Assembly (NCBI RefSeq): GCF_043497005.1
Contig: NZ_JBIEKE010000002.1
Coordinates: 434,001-498,000 of the forward strand
DNA: 64,000 bases
From: Halobacillus_A sp043497005
GTDB taxonomy: Bacteria > Bacillota > Bacilli > Bacillales > Halobacillaceae
Direction of reading: 5' to 3'
Within the stretch, counting starts at the first letter, position 1. Each line of letters starts with the position of its first letter. The notes beneath the pieces were generated by a model. It worked only from the letters and a program-made list of their open reading frames with translations. It did not search any database and had not been told where the DNA came from. Shown one piece after another: positions 8,323 to 16,948 of this stretch. Both the position numbers and the translations under genes were made by a program.

Positions 8323-8352
8323 TTATGCCTTATTCAGTTTTGTTCCAGCCTC

Positions 8353-9324
8353 CTAATAACCAAACATAGGATTTAATTCTAATGGGTTATTCGTCATCTC
8401 TAAAGCAACCATTAGTTTAATTCTTGCTTTAGGACCTGTTAAGCCATTGGCGAAAATGACTCCCATTTCTCTAAGCCTGCGCCCTCCACCTTCGTAACTA
8501 TAGGTATCTTGGACGATACCTTGATAACATCTAGAAACGAGAACGACAGGGAGCCCTTTTTGTATGGTCTCTTTAATAGACGGAATTGTTTCCGGAGGAA
8601 GGTTTCCTTGCCCCAGCGCTTCAATAACCATTCCATCAGCACCGCTCTTTCGTGCGGCTTCTATAATAGAGCCATCCATACCTGCATAAGCTTTTATAAG
8701 GACAACTTTTTTTGTAAGCTGCTGAATAGGGTAAGAATCGTGACTTGTTGATTTATGATGAAAGAAAACTTCATTTTTTGTCGTAATACCAATAGGGCCA
8801 TATTGGGGACTTTGGAACGTTGCAACATTACTTGTCGATGTTTTCGTTACATTGCGTGAAGTATGAATTTCATCATTCATCACGACAAGCACTCCTTTAT
8901 CTTGAGCTTCATCGCAGCTGGCTACTTTTATCGCACTTAATAAATTGTAAAGGCCATCTGAGCCAATTTCATTACTTGACCTCATAGCCCCCGTGACAAT
9001 AACAGGCTTTCTTGTTTGTAAAAACAGATCTAAAAAATAAGCTGTTTCTTCCAGAGTATCTGTTCCATGAGTAACGACGATTCCGTCATAATGTTGAGCA
9101 GCTAATTTTTCATGAATGAATTGCCCTAGTTTTAACATGTGATCAGGACGGATATGAGGGGAAGGTAAATAAAATAAGATTTCATCTTCGATCTTTGTGC
9201 TTCCACTTAAAAATGAAGTGATCTCCTCTAAAGGGTGTTGATCCCCTGTATTTACTTCGCCTGTCTCTTTATTTTCTTTCATAGAAATTGTTCCACCAGT
9301 ATGTATTACTAAAATTGTTTTCAT
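8353..9324 (-). CDS. ansA: L-asparaginase, type I
   Basis: This 323-residue cytoplasmic enzyme hydrolyses L-asparagine to aspartate and ammonia. Both catalytic threonine motifs are present: TGGTIS near the N terminus (residues 10-15) and HGTDTLEETAY (about residues 86-96). SSNEIGSDG and the C-terminal GLTGPKARIKLM are typical of AnsA. There is no signal peptide. The ATG at 9324 has a gaggtt-type ribosome binding site on the minus strand. No aspartase (ansB) gene follows it, unlike the B. subtilis ansAB operon. It converges on ypdA and shares the hairpin at 8283-8322. Confidence 0.94.
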   Translation of the reverse strand: MKTILVIHTGGTISMKENKETGEVNTGDQHPLEEITSFLSGSTKIEDEILFYLPSPHIRPDHMLKLGQFIHEKLAAQHYDGIVVTHGTDTLEETAYFLDLFLQTRKPVIVTGAMRSSNEIGSDGLYNLLSAIKVASCDEAQDKGVLVVMNDEIHTSRNVTKTSTSNVATFQSPQYGPIGITTKNEVFFHHKSTSHDSYPIQQLTKKVVLIKAYAGMDGSIIEAARKSGADGMVIEALGQGNLPPETIPSIKETIQKGLPVVLVSRCYQGIVQDTYSYEGGGRRLREMGVIFANGLTGPKARIKLMVALEMTNNPLELNPMFGY

Positions 9325-9415
9325 AAGAACCTCCTGCTAGTTCAAATATTCCTTTTCTTACCTTTCCATGATACGATGAAATTCAGCGGAAGAAAAGAGA
9401 AGGGGGAGATGACCA

Positions 9416-10081
9416 TTGGCCATTTTAACAGCTGCTGTCGCACCTGCAGTAGCATTGATGACTTTTATTTATTTAAGTAAACGTATTGAATTAGAACCTC
9501 TTCCTCTCATTATAAGGATGTTTATTTTAGGAGCTATTCTAGTCTTCCCGCTTATGTTTATTCAGTACGCTTTTGAAAGCGAAGCCATATTCCAGTCGCC
9601 TATAATGAAGTCAATTTTTTTAGCGGGGTTATTAGAAGAGTTTTTTAAATGGTTTTTCTTTCTGTTTGTAGCCTATCGGCACGCTGACTTTGACCACCAT
9701 TATGATGGCATTATTTATGGGGTGGCTATAAGTTTAGGTTTTGCTACATTAGAAAATATTATTTATCTATTCGCTAATGGAATAGAAATTGCTCTGCTCA
9801 GAGCCGTTTTCCCTGTATCTTCTCATGCTTTATTTGGATTGCTCATGGGTTTTTACATGGGTAAAGCTAAGTTTTCCTTGCGTTATAGGCGGCTTTCCAT
9901 TTCTTTAGCATTAATTATTCCAGTAGTTTTACATAGTTTATACGATTACTTTATCGTCAGTTCGATTTGGTTATACTTGATTATTCCGTTCATGATTTTT
10001 TTATGGTTAATAAGTGTTCGTAAAATTAACCTTGCTAATAAGCATCATGATAATCTTTTATCCCCGGATCCTGATCATTAG
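9416..10081 (+). CDS. prsW: Site-1 intramembrane protease PrsW
   Basis: A 221-residue membrane protein with about seven or eight hydrophobic segments. The PrsW signature is present: LLEEFFKWFFF (EExxK, about residues 75-85), ATLENIIY, and histidines in SSHALFGLLMG and VLHSLYDYF. In B. subtilis PrsW cuts the anti-sigma factor RsiW at site 1 to release SigmaW after envelope stress. The start is taken as TTG 9416, seven bases after gggggag; the nearby ATG 9409 is in another frame. The position directly before sleB matches ypdC/prsW. Confidence 0.9.
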   Translation: MAILTAAVAPAVALMTFIYLSKRIELEPLPLIIRMFILGAILVFPLMFIQYAFESEAIFQSPIMKSIFLAGLLEEFFKWFFFLFVAYRHADFDHHYDGIIYGVAISLGFATLENIIYLFANGIEIALLRAVFPVSSHALFGLLMGFYMGKAKFSLRYRRLSISLALIIPVVLHSLYDYFIVSSIWLYLIIPFMIFLWLISVRKINLANKHHDNLLSPDPDH

Positions 10082-10106
10082 CTGCCTTCTTGAGGCGGCT
10101 TTTTTA
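10080..10106 (+). terminator. Intrinsic terminator of prsW
   Basis: AGCTGCCT pairs with AGGCGGCT (one G-T) and runs into seven T. It insulates the following germination operon from vegetative transcription. Confidence 0.85.
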
Positions 10107-10114
10107 TTAGCTTA

Positions 10115-10144
10115 TGTATATTGTTCTCTATTTGTACAAAACTA
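10115..10144 (+). promoter_or_regulatory. Candidate SigmaG promoter of sleB-ypeB
   Basis: TGTATA (10115-10120; consensus TGAATA), a 17-base spacer, and AAAACTA (10138-10144; consensus CATACTA). The same two boxes with the same spacing precede sspM on the other strand. sleB is known to be forespore-specific in B. subtilis. Confidence 0.55.
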
Positions 10145-10182
10145 CCTCTATAAATAAAAGATGGGTCAGGGGTGTAAATGAG

Positions 10183-10974
10183 ATGGCTAGGAAGAAAACT
10201 GTAATGTTTGCTTTATTATTCACGCTTCTAATATTACCTGTGCCTGAAATGAATCATAGTGGTAAGATTCATGCCTTTACAAATCAGGTAATACAGCAGG
10301 GAGCAGTTGGTCAAGATGTGATAGAACTTCAAGCGAGGTTAAAACATCTTGGGTTTTACAGCAAAGAAGTAGATGGTGTATTTGGATGGAGTACCTACTG
10401 GGCAGTAAGGAATTTCCAATATGAGTTTGGAATGGAGATTGACGGTCTAGTAGGACCGGAAATGAAAAACAAACTAGTTAAAGCTTCAAAAGGATATGAA
10501 CAGTACTTACCCTCAGGAGAGGGTCAAACGAATAAGCAAGGTCAAGGCCAAAGCAGTGGTGAGGGGGGACAGGAGACCACTCCTTCAGAACCAACGGCCG
10601 TTAATGTCCCTGGAGGTTACTCTCAAAACGATATTAAGTTAATGGCGAACGCGGTTTATGGTGAGGCACGCGGTGAACCCTATGAAGGCCAGGTTGCCGT
10701 AGCGGCAGTTATCCTGAACCGTTTAGACAGTGCTACCTTCCCTAATTCAATCTCAGGTGTAATCTTTGAACCTAGAGCATTTACAGCGGTGGCCGATGGT
10801 CAGATTTGGCTGACTCCTAATGACACAGCTGAAAAAGCGGTAATTGACGCGATTAATGGCTGGGACCCTTCAGGAAATGCAACCTATTACTTCAATCCAA
10901 ATACAGCCACTTCAGGTTGGATTTGGTCTAGGCCGCAAATTAAGAAAATCGGAAAACATATCTTTTGTAAATAG
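10183..10974 (+). CDS. sleB: Spore cortex-lytic enzyme SleB
   Basis: A 263-residue secreted lytic transglycosylase that degrades cortex peptidoglycan at muramic-delta-lactam residues during germination. Residues about 1-30 form a signal peptide (basic start, then ALLFTLLILPVP). A peptidoglycan-binding repeat follows (GQDVIELQARLKHLGFYS and DGVFGWSTYWAVRNFQ, about residues 43-80), then a Gly/Gln/Ser linker. The hydrolase_2 catalytic domain starts at about residue 145 with MANAVYGEARGEPYEGQVAV, which holds the catalytic glutamate. ATG 10183 lies eight bases after aggggtg. The ypeB gene follows 11 bases later, and the two are made together in the forespore. Confidence 0.95.
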   Translation: MARKKTVMFALLFTLLILPVPEMNHSGKIHAFTNQVIQQGAVGQDVIELQARLKHLGFYSKEVDGVFGWSTYWAVRNFQYEFGMEIDGLVGPEMKNKLVKASKGYEQYLPSGEGQTNKQGQGQSSGEGGQETTPSEPTAVNVPGGYSQNDIKLMANAVYGEARGEPYEGQVAVAAVILNRLDSATFPNSISGVIFEPRAFTAVADGQIWLTPNDTAEKAVIDAINGWDPSGNATYYFNPNTATSGWIWSRPQIKKIGKHIFCK

Positions 10975-10985
10975 GAGGTGGAGTG

Positions 10986-12329
10986 ATGTTTCGCTGGATT
11001 ACGATTTCGTTATTAACACTTTTAGTCATTGGGGCTGCGGCATTTGCGTACAAAGAGCATCAGGATAAAAATGCGATACTTATTCAAGCAGAGAACAGTT
11101 ATCAGCGCGCTTTTCATGAGTTGACTTCTGATGTGGATACTCTTCATGATAAAATTGGGGCAACACTCGCTATGAACACAAGGAAGCAACTTTCTCCACA
11201 AATGGCTGAAATCTGGAGAATTACTTCTGAAGCAAGCTCTGATGTTGGTCAATTACCATTAACGCTTCTTCCTTTTAATAAAACGGAAGAATTCTTATTT
11301 GATATTGGAGACTTTGCTTATAATACGGCGATCAGGGATTTAGATAAAGAGCCTTTATCCGAAGACGAAATAGCAGGGTTAGAAGAATTATATAAGCAAT
11401 CGGGTGATATAAAAAATGAACTTAGAAAAGTTCAAAATATGGTTTTAAAAGACAACCTTAGGTGGATGGATGTAGAACTAGCATTAGCCACCAATGATGA
11501 AACTGGAGACAACACGATTATTAATGGTTTTAAAACGGTAGAGAAATCCGTGGATGGATATCAGCAGACAAATATGGAGACAGGCATATCTTCTAGACCT
11601 GATGAGAAAGATCTTTCTCACTTAAAAGGGGAAAAGATCAACAAAGATAAAGCCATCCAGATTGCTCAGGAGTGGTTCGGCGAAGTAGATCCTTCTGAGT
11701 TTACGATTACTGACTCTGGTAAGGGGGCTGACATACCAACAGTAACGGCTTCTTTTCATAAAGATAAGAAAAACGGGTACATGGACATGTCCAAGCAAGG
11801 TGGGTATCCGTTGACTATCATGGTAGCAAGGGATGTAGAAGATACAAAGATTAGTTTAAATGAAGCTTCTAATAAAGCTAAAGAATATGTGGATAAACTT
11901 GATTTAGAAAACATGGAACTGATTGAAAGCAGTCAATATGATAATGTAGGCGTTTTTAGGTATGTATATACCGAGGACGATATCCGTTATTATCCAAGCA
12001 CTGTTCAAGTGAAAGTGGCTTTAGATAATGGCGAAATGCTAGGTCTGGATGCTCTTCAGTATTATAGTCGTCCAAACGAATCGATTAATGAAGAGCCTGT
12101 TCTCTCGGAAGAAGAAGCGAAAGAGATGATTAATCCTAATCTGGAAGTGCAAGAGAACTATTTGGCCGTTATAGAAAATGATGCTCAAGAGCTCGTCCTC
12201 TGCTATGAATTTTTAACGACAAAAGATGATGAAACTTATCGGATATTTATAAATTCCGATAATGGAGAAGAAGAAAAAGTAGAAACGTTAAACACTAGTG
12301 AGGCTAAATTTAATACAGATATATCTTAA
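10986..12329 (+). CDS. ypeB: Germination protein YpeB
   Basis: This 447-residue protein is needed for SleB to be placed and held stable in the dormant spore. It starts with an uncleaved membrane anchor (ISLLTLLVIGAAAFAY), has a long helical N-terminal domain, and ends with PepSY domains (about residues 215-440, for example INKDKAIQIAQEWFG and ISLNEASNKAKEYVDKL). Length and layout match B. subtilis YpeB. ATG 10986 is preferred over GTG 10983 because the aggagg site at 10973-10978 is then seven bases away. It is second in the sleB operon and is followed by a strong terminator. Confidence 0.94.
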   Translation: MFRWITISLLTLLVIGAAAFAYKEHQDKNAILIQAENSYQRAFHELTSDVDTLHDKIGATLAMNTRKQLSPQMAEIWRITSEASSDVGQLPLTLLPFNKTEEFLFDIGDFAYNTAIRDLDKEPLSEDEIAGLEELYKQSGDIKNELRKVQNMVLKDNLRWMDVELALATNDETGDNTIINGFKTVEKSVDGYQQTNMETGISSRPDEKDLSHLKGEKINKDKAIQIAQEWFGEVDPSEFTITDSGKGADIPTVTASFHKDKKNGYMDMSKQGGYPLTIMVARDVEDTKISLNEASNKAKEYVDKLDLENMELIESSQYDNVGVFRYVYTEDDIRYYPSTVQVKVALDNGEMLGLDALQYYSRPNESINEEPVLSEEEAKEMINPNLEVQENYLAVIENDAQELVLCYEFLTTKDDETYRIFINSDNGEEEKVETLNTSEAKFNTDIS

Positions 12330-12354
12330 AAAGCTGCTTCTCGCAGCTTTTTTA
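12329..12354 (+). terminator. Intrinsic terminator of sleB-ypeB
   Basis: AAAAGCTGC pairs with GCAGCTTTT around TTCTC, and the stem runs straight into a T tract just after the ypeB stop. Confidence 0.9.
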
Positions 12355-12523
12355 GTTTTCATTAAAACTTAAACGCTTCCGTATATAAAGAAGAAAGCGT
12401 ATAAATCAAATTTATAACTGGTCAAGTTTATGGATCTAAAGTTCTATGCTTTTCTTACTATCTTATTTTTGAGATAATTAAGAAAAATAATTACTTATAT
12501 GTGAAAAGGAAAGAGGGGAAACC

Positions 12524-13186
12524 ATGTTGAAAGTGGGAACACCAATCACTCTTGAATTACATGCAGAAAAACAAGAAGACATAGAAAAATTTAAATGCAG
12601 GTTAGTTGATCATGCAGATCAACAAATCTTTATTGATTACCCCGTGAAACTTATTACCCAGAAAACCGCTTTTTTCTTTGAAGGTGCTCAGTTTCAAGCA
12701 AGTTTTTTAGGGGAGGACGGATCCGCATATTGGTTTGAAACAGAAGTGCTTGGTCGTCGAAAAAAAAATATCCCTGTCCTTGTGCTTAGCTTTCCAGGGG
12801 AAGACGAACTGGTTAGAGTTCAAAGAAGGCAGTATGTTCGAATAGATACGGCAATTAATGTTGCCGTAAAGGGAAGGAATAGCCCAGTACAGTTTACTAC
12901 GGTAACCCGTGATCTTAGTGGAGGCGGCATGGCAATTTATGAGCCGAATGGCACTTCATTAACTAATAATCAATTATTTGATTTTACCCTAGTCCTACCT
13001 ATGAATAGTGGAGAATACTATTATATAGATGTGCTTGGATCTGTCGTAAGATCCTCATTCAATAAAGAAAGTCATGTTTCCGCTGTTTCGGTAGAGTTCG
13101 TTGAACTTAATGAAAAGTTTCGTCAACTCATCATTCAATATTGTTTTGAACAACAAATGCAAATGCGTAAAACAAAAAGACTATAG
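12524..13186 (+). CDS. ypfA: Cyclic-di-GMP-binding PilZ protein (YpfA/MotI flagellar-brake type)
   Basis: A 220-residue protein with an N-terminal YcgR-like beta domain (about residues 1-95) and a C-terminal PilZ domain (about 100-215). The two c-di-GMP-binding motifs are clear: RRQYVR (RxxxR, about residues 104-109) and DLSGGG (D/NxSxxG, about 131-136). In B. subtilis YpfA (MotI/DgrA) binds MotA when loaded with c-di-GMP and slows motility. It has its own ribosome binding site (aaagaggggaa), and the position before cmk matches ypfA. The small ypfB gene of B. subtilis was not seen after it. Confidence 0.9.
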   Translation: MLKVGTPITLELHAEKQEDIEKFKCRLVDHADQQIFIDYPVKLITQKTAFFFEGAQFQASFLGEDGSAYWFETEVLGRRKKNIPVLVLSFPGEDELVRVQRRQYVRIDTAINVAVKGRNSPVQFTTVTRDLSGGGMAIYEPNGTSLTNNQLFDFTLVLPMNSGEYYYIDVLGSVVRSSFNKESHVSAVSVEFVELNEKFRQLIIQYCFEQQMQMRKTKRL

Positions 13187-13276
13187 CGATTTGTATAGAT
13201 ATTGATTAGCTTTTTATGTTATTCTTTACGAGTGTATTATAGAAAACGGTGTACATAAATACAACAATTTCAAAGG

Positions 13277-13316
13277 TTGGAAACAAAACGCGCTTTCTTA
13301 TATAATGGTGCGTTTT
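13277..13316 (+). promoter_or_regulatory. SigmaA-type promoter of cmk with flanking inverted repeat
   Basis: TTGGAA (13277-13282), an 18-base spacer and TATAAT (13301-13306). AAAACGC before and GCGTTTT after the -10 box form a seven-base inverted repeat that could be an operator or a 5' hairpin. Confidence 0.55.
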
Positions 13317-13350
13317 CGTATGTAGCATTGTAAATATTGGAGGAAGAAAG

Positions 13351-14025
13351 ATGACACGTAAACTCGCCATAGCTATTGATGGACCAGCAGCAGCAGGAAA
13401 AAGTACAGTCGCTAAAAAGGTTGCTGAACAATTATCTTATATTTATATAGATACAGGTGCTATGTATCGAGCGATTACATTGAAAGCCTTAAAGCATGCA
13501 GTCGATCTTAATCAGGAAGAAGCTCTTGAGGAGCTTCTCAAACAAACGAGTATTGAACTAGTTCAAGAGGCGGATGGACAACATGTAAAACTGGATGACC
13601 TTGATGTTACTAAAGATATTCGTACACATGAAGTAACATCTAGTGTTTCTTACGTAGCAAAGCACCCTAAAGTGAGAAAAGAAATGGTAACCAGACAACA
13701 AAACCTTGTAGAACAAAGAGGAGTTGTGATGGACGGACGTGATATTGGCACGCATGTCATTCCCGATGCAGAAGTGAAAATTTTTATGATCGCTTCTGTT
13801 AGAGAAAGAGCAGAACGTCGTCATAAAGAAAATATAGAGAATGGCTTTTCATCTAACTTGAATGAATTAATGGAAGAGATACGAAAAAGAGATGAGATCG
13901 ACTCACAACGGGAAATAGCGCCTTTGGTGAAAGCTGCAGATGCAATAGAAGTAGATACAACTTCGTTGTCGATTGAAGAAGTCGTTGATAGAATTATTCA
14001 CATAGTTGAGCAGGCAGGGAGGTAG
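13351..14025 (+). CDS. cmk: Cytidylate kinase
   Basis: This 224-residue cytoplasmic enzyme phosphorylates CMP and dCMP to the diphosphates. The P-loop is at the N terminus (IDGPAAAGKSTVAKK), followed by DTGAMYRAIT, which binds the nucleotide, and MDGRDIGTHVIPDAEVKIFMIAS with the catalytic DGRDIGT (about residues 128-134). The lid arginines are in RERAERRHKE. Length is normal for the Firmicute enzyme. A ribosome binding site (ggagga) precedes ATG 13351. The plsC gene starts six bases after the stop, as in B. subtilis. Confidence 0.97.
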   Translation: MTRKLAIAIDGPAAAGKSTVAKKVAEQLSYIYIDTGAMYRAITLKALKHAVDLNQEEALEELLKQTSIELVQEADGQHVKLDDLDVTKDIRTHEVTSSVSYVAKHPKVRKEMVTRQQNLVEQRGVVMDGRDIGTHVIPDAEVKIFMIASVRERAERRHKENIENGFSSNLNELMEEIRKRDEIDSQREIAPLVKAADAIEVDTTSLSIEEVVDRIIHIVEQAGR

Positions 14026-14030
14026 TATAC

Positions 14031-14621
14031 GTGAATTTATATAAATTTGGAAAAGCTCTCTGTGCTATTATCTTTTATCCTCTTTACCGCATAAAGGTGG
14101 TAGGAAGAGAGAACATTCCAAAAGATGGGCCAGTTATTATTTGCAGTAATCATATTTCAAATTTTGATCCTCCTATTGTAGGTATTACAAATAACAGAAA
14201 TATTTATTTCTTAGCTAAAGAAGAATTGTTTAAAAACAAGCTTATTGGGGGAATTTTGAAAAGAGTGCATGCGTTTCCAATCAAAAGAGGAATGAGAGAT
14301 CGTAACGCTCTACGTAAAGGACTAGATATTCTTAAGCAAAATCATGCTTTAGGATTGTTCCCAGAGGGTACTAGACAAAGGAACGGAGAAATTGGTAAAG
14401 GACTAGCTGGAGCAGGTTTCTTTGCTCTTCGTTCAGAAGCGGCAATTGTCCCGTGTGCGATTATTGGCCCGTACCGCAAGTTTAAACCGCTTAAAGTAGC
14501 TTATGGAAAGCCAATTGATCTGCAGCCTTATCGTGATGAAAAAGCATCTGCACAAGTCGTTACAGATCTAATTATGGAAGAAATCAGACAATTGCATAAA
14601 ATCCACAGCGAAAAAGGGTAA
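14031..14621 (+). CDS. plsC: 1-acyl-sn-glycerol-3-phosphate acyltransferase
   Basis: A 196-residue enzyme that adds the second acyl chain to lysophosphatidic acid at the membrane, giving phosphatidic acid. Motif I, NHISNFD (HX4D, about residues 42-48), is the catalytic pair; motif III is FPEGTRQRNG (about 108-117), and VPCAIIGP is motif IV. The N terminus is hydrophobic and may associate with the membrane. The start is GTG 14031, with ggaggta upstream inside the end of cmk's spacer, so it is co-transcribed with cmk. Length matches B. subtilis PlsC. Confidence 0.94.
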   Translation: MNLYKFGKALCAIIFYPLYRIKVVGRENIPKDGPVIICSNHISNFDPPIVGITNNRNIYFLAKEELFKNKLIGGILKRVHAFPIKRGMRDRNALRKGLDILKQNHALGLFPEGTRQRNGEIGKGLAGAGFFALRSEAAIVPCAIIGPYRKFKPLKVAYGKPIDLQPYRDEKASAQVVTDLIMEEIRQLHKIHSEKG

Positions 14622-14712
14622 ATACTTGACAAACCGCTTCAAATATTAGAAGTTAGACAAAAGGGCATTTCTGTAATTAGGTTGTGTCGGAAATTGAAGG
14701 AGGTAGCTTGGC

Positions 14713-15855
14713 ATGGATGAAATGAACCATGAAGTATCAGGTATGAAAGAATTTTCTGCAGGGGATATCGTGACTGGTAAAGTCGTGAAAATTGAAGAAA
14801 AACAAGTCCTTGTAGATGTAGGATATAAAGTTGAAGGAATCGTTCCTATTAGTGAATTATCCAGTCTGCATGTAGAAAAAGCCTCAGACGTCGTTAGCGA
14901 AGGTGACGAACTTAAACTTCAAGTGAAAAAGGTAGAAGATGATGAGATTGTCCTGTCCAAAAGGGCTGTAGATGCTGATAACGCTTGGCAGGACCTTGAA
15001 GATAAATATGAAAGCGGTGAAACTTTTACTGCTGAAGTTAAAGACGTTGTTAAAGGTGGACTTGTAGTAGATATCGGACTGCGAGGCTTCATTCCCGCTT
15101 CCTTAGTTGAAACTTATTATGTTGAAGATTTTGAAAATTATAAAGGTAAAGAATTAACCCTGAGAGTGGTAGAGCTGGATCGCGACCAGAACCGCGTGAT
15201 TCTCTCACACCGTGCAGTTGTAGAAGCTGAAGAATCTTCTAAAAAGCAAGAAGTTCTTCAATCACTTGAAGAGGGACAAGTAATTGAGGGAACAGTACAA
15301 CGACTGACTGACTTTGGGGCTTTCGTTAACCTTGGTGGTATTGACGGTCTTGTACATATCTCGCAGCTTTCTCATGAACACGTCGAGAAAGCTTCAGATG
15401 TGGTAGAAGAAGGTCAGACCATAAAAGTGAAAGTATTGTCAGTTGATCGTGATAATGAAAGAATCTCCCTATCTCTTAAAGCTACTCAGCCTGGACCATG
15501 GCATGATATTTCCAGCCGCGTTCAGTCTGGTGAAGTAGTAGAAGGAACAGTACGCCGTCTTGTAAGCTTCGGTGCGTTTGTTGAGGTTTTTCCAGGTGTC
15601 GAAGGTCTTGTTCATATTTCCCAAATTTCTAATCGCCATATTGGAACGCCTGGTGAAGTATTAGAAGAAGGACAAACCGTGAGTGTTAAAGTTCTTGATG
15701 TTGATGAAGATGCGAAAAGGTTGTCGTTAAGCATGAAAGAACTTGAGCGTGAACAAAGCAGGGAAGAAGTAAAACAGTACGAAAAAGAGGAAGACAATGC
15801 TGGATTTTCTCTTAGTGATATGATTGGCGATCAATTAGATAAATACAAAAAATAA
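14713..15855 (+). CDS. ypfD: S1-domain protein YpfD (30S ribosomal protein S1 homologue)
   Basis: A 380-residue protein of four S1 RNA-binding domains in tandem, at about residues 15-85, 100-170, 185-255 and 270-345. Typical S1 patterns are GDIVTGKVVKIEEKQVLVDV, GGLVVDIGLRGFIPASLV, LTDFGAFVNLGGIDGLVHIS and LVSFGAFVEVFPGVEGLVHI. Firmicute S1 homologues are shorter than the six-domain E. coli protein, and in B. subtilis YpfD is not a tightly bound, essential ribosomal protein. The C-terminal tail is acidic and lysine-rich. ATG 14713 follows a strong gaaggaggt. It sits between cmk-plsC and fni as in B. subtilis. Confidence 0.92.
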   Translation: MDEMNHEVSGMKEFSAGDIVTGKVVKIEEKQVLVDVGYKVEGIVPISELSSLHVEKASDVVSEGDELKLQVKKVEDDEIVLSKRAVDADNAWQDLEDKYESGETFTAEVKDVVKGGLVVDIGLRGFIPASLVETYYVEDFENYKGKELTLRVVELDRDQNRVILSHRAVVEAEESSKKQEVLQSLEEGQVIEGTVQRLTDFGAFVNLGGIDGLVHISQLSHEHVEKASDVVEEGQTIKVKVLSVDRDNERISLSLKATQPGPWHDISSRVQSGEVVEGTVRRLVSFGAFVEVFPGVEGLVHISQISNRHIGTPGEVLEEGQTVSVKVLDVDEDAKRLSLSMKELEREQSREEVKQYEKEEDNAGFSLSDMIGDQLDKYKK

Positions 15856-15870
15856 CAGGCGGTGATGGTT

Positions 15871-16905
15871 ATGTCGAGGGCCAAAAGGAAGCTCGATCAT
15901 ATCCGCCACGCACTTAGTCATGAACATAATGTTTATAATCACTTTGATGATGTAAACATTGTGCATCAAAGTTTAACTGGTTTAAACTTTGATCAACTTC
16001 ATTTAAGCGCACATGTGGGAGAACTTACTTTAAGTTCTCCTATTTTTGTAAATGCAATGACTGGCGGCGGCGGAGAACAAACATTATCAATAAATCGCAA
16101 TTTAGCTAGAGCCGCTGCTGAAACCGGGATCGGTATGGCAGTGGGCTCACAAATGTCAGCTATAAAAGATCCTTCTGAAAGATTAAGCTATGAAATCGCT
16201 AGAAGAGAAAATAAAGAAGGCGTCCTATTTGCAAATGTGGGTAGTGAAGCTTCTCTTGAACAAGCCAAATCAGCTGTAGAGATGATTGATGCAAATGCAC
16301 TTCAAATTCATTTGAATACCCTTCAAGAATTAATAATGCCGGAAGGAGACCGTGATTTTTCAGGGCGTTTACATAAAATAGAGACTATAGTTAACCAATC
16401 AGAGGTGCCTGTTATAGTTAAAGAAGTTGGTTATGGAATGTCTCGCGAAGCCATTCAAAAGCTTATAGAACTGGGTGTCCGTTATATAGATGTAGGAGGA
16501 AGAGGGGGCACGAACTTCTCAAAAGTTGAAAATATGCGACGTACTAAGCCTTTTGCTTCCTTCGATAATTGGGGAATACCTACACCAATGTCTCTTTTAG
16601 AAGCAAAACAATTAGAAGAAGATTACGACCTTACAATTTTAGGTTCAGGAGGTATACGTCATGGGGTTGATGGTGCCAAAACAATTGTTCTAGGTGCCAA
16701 ATCCTTTGGCATGGCCGGCGTATTGCTAAAAGTATTGGTAGAGGAAGGATATGAATCTTTAATTGAACAAATAGAACATATTAAAAAGGAATTAAAAATG
16801 GTAATGATGTTAACAAATTCTAAAAATGTTGAAGAATTAGGAACCGCTGCTTTTACTTTAAATGGAGCTACGAAAGAGTGGGCACAGCAACGAATTAATG
16901 TTTAA
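15871..16905 (+). CDS. fni: Type 2 isopentenyl-diphosphate delta-isomerase (FMN-dependent)
   Basis: This 344-residue TIM-barrel flavoenzyme interconverts isopentenyl and dimethylallyl diphosphate, supplying both for isoprenoids such as the menaquinone side chain made by hepS/hepT downstream. Diagnostic regions are FVNAMTGGGGE, QIHLNTLQELIMPEGDR, VIVKEVGYGMS, DVGGRGGTNFSKVE and the phosphate site LGSGGIRHGVDGAKTIVLGA. Four in-frame starts exist at 15862, 15865 and 15871; ATG 15871 has the best spacing from aggcggtg. It begins 16 bases after ypfD. B. subtilis holds the same gene (ypgA) here. Confidence 0.95.
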   Translation: MSRAKRKLDHIRHALSHEHNVYNHFDDVNIVHQSLTGLNFDQLHLSAHVGELTLSSPIFVNAMTGGGGEQTLSINRNLARAAAETGIGMAVGSQMSAIKDPSERLSYEIARRENKEGVLFANVGSEASLEQAKSAVEMIDANALQIHLNTLQELIMPEGDRDFSGRLHKIETIVNQSEVPVIVKEVGYGMSREAIQKLIELGVRYIDVGGRGGTNFSKVENMRRTKPFASFDNWGIPTPMSLLEAKQLEEDYDLTILGSGGIRHGVDGAKTIVLGAKSFGMAGVLLKVLVEEGYESLIEQIEHIKKELKMVMMLTNSKNVEELGTAAFTLNGATKEWAQQRINV

Positions 16906-16948
16906 ACAGAAGAGCAAACAGCCATAATGGAAGTAAGGAGAGGACATT

